Shown in pieces: positions 26,423-34,048 of a stretch of 64,000 nt of DNA. Positions within the stretch are counted from its first letter, which is position 1; each line of letters starts with the position of its first letter. The position numbers and the translations under genes are program-made. The stretch covers positions 62,001-126,000 of the forward strand of contig JACQZU010000021.1 in assembly GCA_016213735.1 (NCBI GenBank). The letters run 5' to 3'. The notes under the pieces are model-generated. The model did not search any database. It was not told the origin of the DNA and saw nothing but the letters and a program-made list of their open reading frames with translations. Source of the stretch: Acidobacteriota bacterium (GTDB lineage: Bacteria; Acidobacteriota; Holophagae; Holophagales; Holophagaceae).

Positions 26423-27763
26423 TCAATCTGGGTGGGTTCGCCCAGGTTCGCGTTTCATCCGGCGCTTGAGGGTGGACAGGGAAAGGCCCAGGGCGCGGGC
26501 GGCCTGGGTGAGGTTCCCCCCGTGGACCCTGAGGGCCTGGCGGAGGTGGGCCTCCTCCACTTCGGCCAGCGTGGGCATCCTCGTCCGGGGGTCTTCGGTC
26601 CGGTCCCTCTCCGGAGCGCCCAGGACCAGGCTCGCGGGGGGAACGCCCAGGAGCAGGGCGCGTTCCAGGAGGTTTCTCAACTCCCGGACGTTTCCAGGCC
26701 AGCCGTAGCCTTGGAGCGACTCCAGGTCTGTCTCCTTCAGCGCACCGGAGGCCTCCCGCCCCCCGATCAGCCCGAGGAGGTGCGGGACCAGGGCCGGAAT
26801 GTCCTCCAGGTGTTCGCGCAAGGGAGGGATTTCGATGCGGAGGACGTTCAGCCGGTAGTAGAGGTCGGCCCTGAACCGCTTCTCCTCGACGGCCCGCTCC
26901 ATGGGCAGGTTCGTGGCGGCCAGGATGCGCACGTCCACCGGCTTCCGCATCCGGCCTCCGAGGGGCATGACCTGCCGGTCCTCGAGCACGGACAGGAGCT
27001 TCGACTGCAGGTGGAAGGGCATTTCCCCGATCTCGTCCAGGAGTAGCGTGCCGCCCTCCGCCATCTCCAGCACCCCTTCCCGGGACGCGGTGGCCCCCGT
27101 GAAGGCCCCCTTGAGCCACCCGAACAGCTCCGCCTCGATGAGGTGCTCGGGCAGTGCACCGCAGTTCAAGGGAACGAAGGGCCCCCGGGCCCGAGGTCCG
27201 CCGTAGTGGATGGCCTTCGCGACGAGGTTCTTCCCGGTCCCTGTTTCTCCGGTGATGAGGACCGGGGCATCGGAGCCGGCCGCAAGGGCCACCGTCTCGC
27301 GGAGCCGGCGCATCGGAAGGGAGGCCCCGATCAGGATCGAACGGTCCTGCTCCGCCCCGGCGCGCCACGCGTCCAGCCGGCCGGCACGCTCCAGGGTGGA
27401 AACCGACAGGAGCCGTTCCACCGCATGGTCGAGGGCCGCCAGTTCCACCGGCTTCGAGAGGTAGTCGTGGACCCCCGCCTTGAGGGCGCTGACCGCGTGC
27501 TCGAAGGAGGGAAAGCCTGTGACGTACACCATCTTCGCCCCGGGATTGGCCCGGAGAAGGGGCTCGCAGATCCCGAGGCCGCTCCCATCCGGAAGGCGCT
27601 CGTCCAGGATGGCCAGGTCCACCGGCTGGGACTCCAGGAGGGCCAGCCCCGCCGAGAGGGTGTCGGCTTCGGACACCTGGAGGCGCCCCCGGAAGTGGTC
27701 CTGGATGGTGCGCCTGAACAGGGCATTGTCGTCCAGGACCATCAGGCGCCGGTCCCCCCGCAT
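26423..27763 (-). CDS. Sigma54-type response regulator (NtrC family)
   Basis: 446 residues. Receiver domain (VLDDNALF; phospho-Asp D54 in LAILDERLPDG). Central AAA+ domain with Walker A GETGTGKN near residue 166 and the sigma54-contacting GAFTGA motif near 215, in the variant context LFGWLKGAFTGA (usually LFGHxKGAFTGA). The C-terminal Fis-type helix-turn-helix is GNLTQAARALGLSLSTLKRR. It acts at sigma54 promoters when phosphorylated. Its start is at 27763, 2 bases from the kinase stop, so the two are a pair. No sigma54 promoter was recognised near either. Confidence 0.93.
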   Translation of the reverse strand: MRGDRRLMVLDDNALFRRTIQDHFRGRLQVSEADTLSAGLALLESQPVDLAILDERLPDGSGLGICEPLLRANPGAKMVYVTGFPSFEHAVSALKAGVHDYLSKPVELAALDHAVERLLSVSTLERAGRLDAWRAGAEQDRSILIGASLPMRRLRETVALAAGSDAPVLITGETGTGKNLVAKAIHYGGPRARGPFVPLNCGALPEHLIEAELFGWLKGAFTGATASREGVLEMAEGGTLLLDEIGEMPFHLQSKLLSVLEDRQVMPLGGRMRKPVDVRILAATNLPMERAVEEKRFRADLYYRLNVLRIEIPPLREHLEDIPALVPHLLGLIGGREASGALKETDLESLQGYGWPGNVRELRNLLERALLLGVPPASLVLGAPERDRTEDPRTRMPTLAEVEEAHLRQALRVHGGNLTQAARALGLSLSTLKRRMKREPGRTHPD

Positions 27764-27764
27764 G

Positions 27765-28838
27765 TCAGGCAGGCTCCAGGTTGAACTGGATGCGGGTGCC
27801 GCAGGGAATCCTCTGCTCCGCGTGGATCGTGCTGCCCATCTCGGCGAGCATCTTCTTCACGATCACCAGCCCGAGCCCCGTGCCGGAAACCTTGGTGGTG
27901 AAGAAGGGCGTGAACAGCCGGTGCATGTCCTGGTCCCGGATACCCGAGCCGTTGTCCTCCACCAGGACCGAGACCCCCCCTCCTTCCTGCCTAGCCCGGA
28001 TCCAGATCTGAGGGGAATGGCGCTCCTGGAGGGCATCGATCGCGTTCGCCACGAGGTTGATCAGCACCTGATTGAGTCCCCGGGGGTCCATGCTGACCAG
28101 GGGCAGGCCCGGCTCTGCTTCGATGGTGAGGCGGATGCCCCCCTGGGCGAGGTCCCGTTCAACGAGGGGGGAGAAGCCCTGGAGAAAGGCCGCAAGGTCC
28201 CTGGGCTGGCAATCGGGCCGTTCGTGGGCGGAGAAGCTCTTCAGGGTCTGGAGGAGCTGCTCCACCCGCGACATCTCGCCCTGGATTCCCTGGATGTATT
28301 CCTGGATGGTTTCCTTCGAGAACCGGTCAAGCCCGCCGCTGAGAACGCTGAGGGCCGTCTTCACCGAATTCACCGGGTTTCCCAGCTCGTGCCGGACGGT
28401 GGAGAAGATGTAGCCCAGGCTGTTCGTCCACTCGATGCTTCCCGCCAGGGCTTCCAGCCGGGTCCGTTCCGTGATGTCGCGAAGGAATACCCAGGCGAAC
28501 CGTCCTGCATGGTAGATCGAGTACCCGAAGATGCTGGCACCGACCCTGAGGACTTGGCTGTCCCGGGCCCGGGCCCCCGGCGAATCCAGGGATCCCTCCG
28601 GTCCGCCCAGGAGCCCGCACAGTTCCTCGAAGGTGTCCGTCCCGATCCGGGCGAGGAACTGGCCCGCAGCCTGATTGCGGAAGAAGATGCTCCGGGCCTG
28701 CAGGTCGAAGAGCAGGATCGCCGGCTGCATGGTCTGCAGGACATTCGCAAAGACGCATTCTCCCGGGCAGGGCGTCCCGCTGATGGGGCAACCACGCGGG
28801 TTCAGGCACAGCGGGTCGGACGCGGCGGTGTGGGTCAT
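27765..28838 (-). CDS. Soluble PAS sensor histidine kinase with N-terminal Cys cluster
   Basis: 357 residues, no membrane segment. Cys at 11, 17, 24 and 28 form a compact cluster that could hold an iron-sulfur cluster or zinc. A PAS domain follows (~30-125). The dimerisation helix has H150 in the H-box STVRHELGNPVNSVK, and the ATPase domain has NLVANAIDAL, EDNGSGI and TPFFTTKVSGTGLGL. It would phosphorylate the adjacent sigma54 regulator. A cytoplasmic redox or metal sensor is inference. The 164-base gap between it and the small gene upstream shows no clear promoter. Confidence 0.93.
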   Translation of the reverse strand: MTHTAASDPLCLNPRGCPISGTPCPGECVFANVLQTMQPAILLFDLQARSIFFRNQAAGQFLARIGTDTFEELCGLLGGPEGSLDSPGARARDSQVLRVGASIFGYSIYHAGRFAWVFLRDITERTRLEALAGSIEWTNSLGYIFSTVRHELGNPVNSVKTALSVLSGGLDRFSKETIQEYIQGIQGEMSRVEQLLQTLKSFSAHERPDCQPRDLAAFLQGFSPLVERDLAQGGIRLTIEAEPGLPLVSMDPRGLNQVLINLVANAIDALQERHSPQIWIRARQEGGGVSVLVEDNGSGIRDQDMHRLFTPFFTTKVSGTGLGLVIVKKMLAEMGSTIHAEQRIPCGTRIQFNLEPA

Positions 28839-29002
28839 GGGAGAGGTCCACGCGACCCTCCGGTCCCAGGCTGGACCAGGCGTCGCAAAACGGGGGGATG
28901 GGGAGAATCTCGCGGAAGAGGTCCCCCCCCAGCTTACGCAGGGAATCCCCGGGATCGGAGATGTCCGAGGGAATCCGTCAGCTTGCGTTCAGGAGCAGGG
29001 CT

Positions 29003-29203
29003 TCACTTCCCCCTGGGGCTGGTCCGCGTGTGCTTGAAGCCGCTGGGGTGGGCCGTGTTTCCCGATTTCAGCTTGCCCTTGGGGAGGGGGGCCGCCTCGG
29101 GCTTGTGGGATTTGGGGGCCGGGGCTTCGGCGGCGGTTTCCTTCTTTGCTGGCTTGAGATTCTGGAGCACTTGCTCGGCGGCGCTGAGGTCGGGGCGGGC
29201 CAT
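29003..29203 (-). CDS. Small basic, proline/lysine-rich protein
   Basis: 66 residues: a short helical N-terminus (LSAAEQVLQNLKPAKK), then an alanine/proline-rich middle and a basic tail ending KHTRTSPRGK. No family is recognised and it is likely disordered. ATG at 29203 was chosen because GGAGGTG lies 4 bases before it; a longer start at 29248 has no such site. It lies between the chemoreceptor (49 bases away) and the kinase, in the same direction. Confidence 0.5.
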   Translation of the reverse strand: MARPDLSAAEQVLQNLKPAKKETAAEAPAPKSHKPEAAPLPKGKLKSGNTAHPSGFKHTRTSPRGK

Positions 29204-29252
29204 GGGGCACCTCCGGCTCCATGATCCACCTCGGAGGGTTTCGCGCAAGGGG

Positions 29253-31274
29253 CTAGGACTTGAAGGAACCCATGAGGGCCTCGAGGCCTTCCGCGACGCC
29301 GGCCAGCTGGTGGGATGCCCGGGCGGTTTCCTCCACCGTGGCCGAGAGCTGCATGGCCGCCGAGGCGTTCTCCCCGGCCTTCACCGCGGCCAGTTCGACC
29401 TGCTCGGCCACTTCGGAACTGGCCTTGGCCTGCTCTTCCGAGGCCGCGCTGATTTCCAGGGCCATGGCCTGGAGCTGGCCCATGTGCTCCCGGATCATCC
29501 CCAAGGCGGTGACGGTTTCCTGGACCGTGTTCCGGCCCCGCTCCACGGCCTCGTTGCTTCCCTCGATGAGCACGGCGATCTCCTTGGCGGCTTCGGAGCT
29601 TCGTCCCGCGAGCTTGCGGACCTCCTCCGCGACCACGGCGAAGCCCTTGCCATGGCGCTCGGCCTTGGCCGCCTCGATGGCCGCGTTGAGGGAGAGCAGG
29701 TTCGTCTGGCGGGCGATCTCCTGGATCACCCGGACGGCCTTCACCATCTGGCCCGTGGCCTTCTCCACCTGGGTCATGGCCTCCATCGCCGAAGCCCCGG
29801 CGGCGTCCCCCGCCTCGGTGGCCTTCACCGCCTCCGCGGCCTGCGCCTGGGAGCTCTTCACGTTCTGGGAGACCTCCCGGATGGAGGCGGACAGCTCGGT
29901 GATGGCGGAGCTCATGCGCTCGGCCCCCTCTCGCTGGGTCTCCGCATTGGCCGCGAGTTGACTGGCGGTGGCGGCCACCTGGTCCGTGGCGCTCCCCACC
30001 TGCCTGGCCCCTTCCAGGACACGGGTCGCGTCGTATCGAATCCGGTTGATGACGGCCTTCAGGCGGGACTGCATCCATTTCACGGTCCCGAGGATGCTGC
30101 CGCGGTCCCCCACCCGGGTATGGATCTCCGCCCGGAGGTTGCCCTCCGCCACGGCCCGGATGGAGGTGATGGCGTAAAGGGGCTCTCCTCCGAGCTGGAC
30201 CCCCAGGAGCCGATCGAGCATCGCGAACACCAGCAGGCACACCACCAGACCCCCGAGGCCGCCCGCCGAAAGCAGGAGCATGCTCCGGAAGCCCTCGGAT
30301 TCCAGGCCCGCCAAGGCCCCCTGGGTGGAGGACAGTTCCCGCGCCCTGAGTTTTTCCAGCCGAACCCCCAGTTCATTCACCTTGCGCGCAAGGCCCTCCC
30401 CTGTTCTTCCCGCCTCGGCCGCGCCGCCGGACAGGTGGTCCGTGGCCATGGCATGACCGGCCTGGCTGCATTCGTCGAAGAAGCGGAGCACTTCCATCGC
30501 CTCGGCCAGATTCTGGCTGTTCCCCGCGACGGCCTTCTGGAAGTCCCCCTGGGCCTTGCGGAAGAGGTCCGAGGCGCCCAGGCCCCTGGCAAGGCCCTCG
30601 GGCTTCCGCGTGGCGGCCACTTCCGAATAGGCCTGGTGCATTTTCACCAGCTGGGTCTGCATGTCCGCGAGTGCGGAGAGGCGCGGCAGCAGTCCCACCC
30701 TGAGATGGCCGGCGGTCTGCTGGGTCAGGCGCAGGGCCAGAAAGCCGCTGGCGAAACCCAGGACCAGCGCCCCCAGGAGGACGGCGAAGGAGGAGATGAG
30801 GCGCTTCTTCAGCCCCATCCGGGGGAAGGGGATCCAGGCCCCCCGGGAGATGCGCTCCAGGCTCTCCCCCTTCTGGGTCCGGGCGTAGAGCTGGGAGGCC
30901 TCCGAAATCTGGGCCTGGTTGGGCTTGCTCCGGACGGAAATGAACCCGGTGGTGAGGCCGTTTTCGAGAACCGGGGAGACGCTGGCGTCCACCCAATAAA
31001 AATCTCCATTCTTTGATCTGTTTTTTACAATTCCGGTCCAGATCTTTCCTGATTGGACGGTATCCCACAGGTCCTTGAAGGCCCAGGCCGGCATGTCCGG
31101 GTGCCGCACCAGGTTGTGGGGCTGGCCCAGGAGTTCGTCCTGGGCGTATCCGCTGATGTCCACGAAGGCCTGGTTCGCGAAGGTGATCACCCCCCGGAGG
31201 TCGGTGGTCGAAACAAGGTAGACCCCTTCCACCAGGGCGTGGCCCTTCTGGGTGACGGGCATGTTGAGACGCAC
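29253..31274 (-). CDS. PAS-containing methyl-accepting chemotaxis protein
   Basis: 673 residues from GTG 31274, chosen because GGGAGG lies 5 bases upstream and the N-terminus then reads as in Aer-type receptors (RLNMPVTQ). PAS domain ~10-110 (DLRGVITFANQAFVDISGY, GKIWTGIVKNRSKNGDFYWV). Two membrane helices (~160-185 and ~310-335) with an extracytoplasmic region between, then HAMP-like sequence. The conserved hairpin tip reads [37 protein letters not shown]. The cytoplasmic PAS suggests redox or energy sensing (Aer-like) with CheA/CheW signalling. A FliA-like promoter precedes it. Confidence 0.92.
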   Translation of the reverse strand: MRLNMPVTQKGHALVEGVYLVSTTDLRGVITFANQAFVDISGYAQDELLGQPHNLVRHPDMPAWAFKDLWDTVQSGKIWTGIVKNRSKNGDFYWVDASVSPVLENGLTTGFISVRSKPNQAQISEASQLYARTQKGESLERISRGAWIPFPRMGLKKRLISSFAVLLGALVLGFASGFLALRLTQQTAGHLRVGLLPRLSALADMQTQLVKMHQAYSEVAATRKPEGLARGLGASDLFRKAQGDFQKAVAGNSQNLAEAMEVLRFFDECSQAGHAMATDHLSGGAAEAGRTGEGLARKVNELGVRLEKLRARELSSTQGALAGLESEGFRSMLLLSAGGLGGLVVCLLVFAMLDRLLGVQLGGEPLYAITSIRAVAEGNLRAEIHTRVGDRGSILGTVKWMQSRLKAVINRIRYDATRVLEGARQVGSATDQVAATASQLAANAETQREGAERMSSAITELSASIREVSQNVKSSQAQAAEAVKATEAGDAAGASAMEAMTQVEKATGQMVKAVRVIQEIARQTNLLSLNAAIEAAKAERHGKGFAVVAEEVRKLAGRSSEAAKEIAVLIEGSNEAVERGRNTVQETVTALGMIREHMGQLQAMALEISAASEEQAKASSEVAEQVELAAVKAGENASAAMQLSATVEETARASHQLAGVAEGLEALMGSFKS

Positions 31275-31299
31275 GGGTGCCTCCCGAAAAGCATTCCTC

Positions 31300-31327
31300 C
31301 CATCGGCAGGTCCCCCGCGGGGATTGA
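31300..31327 (-). promoter_or_regulatory. FliA-like promoter for the PAS chemoreceptor
   Basis: On the minus strand, TCAA (31324-31327) and GCCGATGG (31300-31307) are separated by 16 bases, close to the sigma28 consensus TAAA-N15-GCCGATAA. It lies in the short gap between menG and the chemoreceptor, ~25 bases before the GTG start. Confidence 0.5.
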
Positions 31328-31330
31328 ACT

Positions 31331-32047
31331 TCAGCTCCGGAGGCCCTGGTGGAGCGCCACGATGCCCCCGCTGAGGTTCACCCACCGCACGGACTGGAAG
31401 CCGGCCGCAACCAGTTCGTCCGCCAAGCCCTCCTGGTCGGGGAAGCTCCGGATGCTCTCGGGAAGGTAGGTGTAGGCTCCGGGGTCCCCGCTGATCCAGG
31501 ATCCCAGACGCGGAAGGACCCATCGGCTGTAGGCATCGTAGACCTGTCGAAGCCCCGGCACCGGCCGGCTGAACTCCAGGACCGTGAGCCTGCCCCCGGG
31601 CCGGAGGACCCGGTGGAATTCCAGGAGGGCGCGGGTCCGCTCCTCCACATTCCGGATCCCGTAGCAGATGGTGAGGCCGTCAAAGGTTTCGTCCCGGAAG
31701 GGCAGGCGCTGGGCGTCGGCCCCGGCGCTGGCCCAGATGGCTCGCTCCAGCCCCTTCGCCGCGAATTTGGGCGGCCCCAGGCGAAGCATGGGTAGGGTGA
31801 AATCCGTGCTGATGACCTCGGCTCCCCGGCGGGCAAGGGCCACGCTGGAGTCTCCCGTCCCCGCCGCCACGTCGAGGAACAGCGTCCCCCTGGAGGCCCC
31901 CGACAGGTGGGCCATCCGCCGCCACCACCAGGCGTCCATCCCGAAGCTCAGGACATGGTTGAGCAGGTCGTAGCGCCCCGCGATGGAGGCGAACATGGAC
32001 TGGACCTGCTTCCCCTCGGGCATCCCGCCTCCTCCGTCCACCATCAT
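31331..32047 (-). CDS. menG: Demethylmenaquinone / ubiquinone methyltransferase
   Basis: 238 residues. VQSMFASIAGRYDLLNHVLSFG at the start, LFLDVAAGTGDSSVALA (SAM motif I) near residue 55, and GLTICYGIRNVEERTRAL plus RVLRPGGRLTVLEFS are typical of the MenG/UbiE family. It methylates the quinone ring in menaquinone (and, in some bacteria, ubiquinone) synthesis. ATG 32047 is followed by a nearby MPEG start; either is possible. Divergent from the acyl-CoA dehydrogenase at 32161. Confidence 0.93.
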   Translation of the reverse strand: MMVDGGGGMPEGKQVQSMFASIAGRYDLLNHVLSFGMDAWWWRRMAHLSGASRGTLFLDVAAGTGDSSVALARRGAEVISTDFTLPMLRLGPPKFAAKGLERAIWASAGADAQRLPFRDETFDGLTICYGIRNVEERTRALLEFHRVLRPGGRLTVLEFSRPVPGLRQVYDAYSRWVLPRLGSWISGDPGAYTYLPESIRSFPDQEGLADELVAAGFQSVRWVNLSGGIVALHQGLRS

Positions 32048-32160
32048 GCACGAGGCCCGGGGGCCCCAGACCGGGGGGGGAGCCCCCTGTTACCAGAGGT
32101 AGGGACTGGCGCGCTCCAGGGGCAGGCCGCATCATCCTCTCCACGCCCGGGAGATCCGCC

Positions 32161-33951
32161 ATGAGCACCGCCGCTGAAGCCGTCGCCAAGGTCAAGGGAG
32201 GAAGCTTCCTCCTCAGCCCCATGGGGAGCCTGCCCCAGTTCTGCCCCGAACAGTTCGGGGACGAGGCCCGGGAGTTCGCGCGGGCCGCCCGGGACTTCAT
32301 GGAGGGCGAGGTGCTTCCCCAGGACGAGGCCATCGACAAGCTGGACCTGGACCTCAGCACATCCTTGATGAAGAAGGCGGGCGAGCTGGGCCTCCTGGGC
32401 CTGGAGGTGCCCGAGGCCTACGAGGGGATGGACGTCGAGAAGAAGACCGCCATGCTCGTGCTCGAGGAAATGAGCAAACAGGGCAGTTTCGCCGTCTCCT
32501 ACAGCTGCAACACGGGCATCGGGACCCTCCCCATCGTCTACTTCGGGACCGAGGCCCAGAAGAAGACCTACCTTCCCAGGCTCGCCACCGGCCAGTGGCT
32601 CTCCGCCTACGCCCTCACGGAGGCAGGAAGCGGATCGGACGCCCTGGGCGCCAAGGCCACGGCGGTCCTGGACGGCGACCATTGGGTGCTGAACGGATCC
32701 AAGATGTGGATCACCAACGCAGGGTTCGCCGACGTGTTCACCATCTTCGCCAAGGTCAACGGCGAACTCTTCAGCGCCTTCATCGTGGAGAAAACCGACC
32801 CCGGCATCAGCACCGGAGCCGAAGAGAAGAAGATGGGGATCAAGGGCAGCTCCACCCGCACCGTGATCCTCGAGAACTGCCGCATCCCCAAGGACCGCCT
32901 CCTGGGCGACCTGGGCAAGGGCCACAAGATCGCCTTCGGGATCCTCAACATCGGCCGCTTCAAGCTGGGCGTGGGAAGCGTCGGCGGGATGAAGCGCATC
33001 CTGGAATACACGATCCGCTACACCTCCGAGCGCCACCAGTTCGGCAAGCCGATCAACAGCTTCGGCCTGATCCAGCAGAAGCTCGCCGACATGGCCGCCC
33101 GGATCTTCGTGGGCGAATCCCTCAACTTCCGCACCATCGGCTACCTCGACGACGCCCTGGCCGGGACCAGCTGGAACAGCCCCACCGCCGGCGCCGACAA
33201 GATGGCGGCCATCGACGAATTCGCCATCGAGTGCAGCATCAGCAAGGTCTGGTGCAGCGAGGCCCTCTTCTTCATCGCCGACGAGGCGGTGCAGGCCTAC
33301 GGCGGCTACGGCTTCAGCGCCGAGTACCCCCCGGAGAAGGCCGAGCGGGACTGCCGCATCAACCGCATCTTCGAGGGCACCAACGAGATCAACCGGCTCC
33401 TCATCGCCGGAACCCTCCTCAAGCGCGCCATGAAGGGAGAGCTGCCCCTCATGCAGTTCGGCCAGCAGGTGGCCAAGGAGGTCTCCAGCCCCCCGAAGGC
33501 CGCGGACTTCACCGGCCCCCTGGCCCGCCTCAAGCACGGGGTGGAACTCAGCAAGCGCCAGTGCATGCTGGCCGCCGGCCTGGCGGTGCAGGTGCTGGGC
33601 CAGAAGCTGGTGGACAACCAGGAGGTGATGGCCCGCATGAGCAACATGCTCATGGAGATCTACGCCATGGAGAGCTCCATCGTCCGGGCCGAGCGGATGC
33701 TCGAGGGCAGCCACCGATGGGCCGAGATCGCCCGGGATCTCACGGAGCTCTACGTCAACGAGAGCTGGCACCGCGTCCACGGAGACGCGCGGATGCTCTG
33801 CGCGGATGTCGTGGAAGGGGAGGCCCTGCGCCACGCCCTGGCCGGCGTGAAGGCCTTCTCGGAGTTCCACCCCACCAGCAGCGCCCGGCTGAGGGGCCGA
33901 ATCGCGAGCCAGCTGATCCAGAAGGGCTCCTACCCCATCGAAGTCATCTGA
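32161..33951 (+). CDS. Acyl-CoA dehydrogenase, long (VLCAD-like) form
   Basis: 596 residues, longer than the ~380-residue standard form through a C-terminal extension. The FAD/substrate core carries YALTEAGSGSDALGAKATA, TNAGFADVFTIFAKV, and RHQFGKPINSFGLIQQKLADMA. The catalytic-Glu motif is FEGTNEINR near residue 405. It oxidises acyl-CoA in the first step of beta-oxidation, passing electrons to ETF. It is a single gene, divergent from menG, followed by a two-way terminator. Substrate chain length is not readable. Confidence 0.93.
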   Translation: MSTAAEAVAKVKGGSFLLSPMGSLPQFCPEQFGDEAREFARAARDFMEGEVLPQDEAIDKLDLDLSTSLMKKAGELGLLGLEVPEAYEGMDVEKKTAMLVLEEMSKQGSFAVSYSCNTGIGTLPIVYFGTEAQKKTYLPRLATGQWLSAYALTEAGSGSDALGAKATAVLDGDHWVLNGSKMWITNAGFADVFTIFAKVNGELFSAFIVEKTDPGISTGAEEKKMGIKGSSTRTVILENCRIPKDRLLGDLGKGHKIAFGILNIGRFKLGVGSVGGMKRILEYTIRYTSERHQFGKPINSFGLIQQKLADMAARIFVGESLNFRTIGYLDDALAGTSWNSPTAGADKMAAIDEFAIECSISKVWCSEALFFIADEAVQAYGGYGFSAEYPPEKAERDCRINRIFEGTNEINRLLIAGTLLKRAMKGELPLMQFGQQVAKEVSSPPKAADFTGPLARLKHGVELSKRQCMLAAGLAVQVLGQKLVDNQEVMARMSNMLMEIYAMESSIVRAERMLEGSHRWAEIARDLTELYVNESWHRVHGDARMLCADVVEGEALRHALAGVKAFSEFHPTSSARLRGRIASQLIQKGSYPIEVI

Positions 33952-34005
33952 ACGTTGCAGGGGGCCGTGGGCCTTCGGCCTTCGGCCCGGCCCACCGGGA
34001 ATGTG

Positions 34006-34029
34006 AAAAGGCCCCTTCCGGGGCCTTTT
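34006..34029. terminator. Two-way rho-independent terminator
   Basis: Perfect 10-bp hairpin with a four-base loop: AAAAGGCCCC, TTCC, GGGGCCTTTT. It has an A-run on the left and a T-run on the right, so it can terminate both the acyl-CoA dehydrogenase (plus strand) and the FecR-type gene converging from the right. Confidence 0.85.
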
Positions 34030-34048
34030 CATTGAATTCCCTTCCGGA

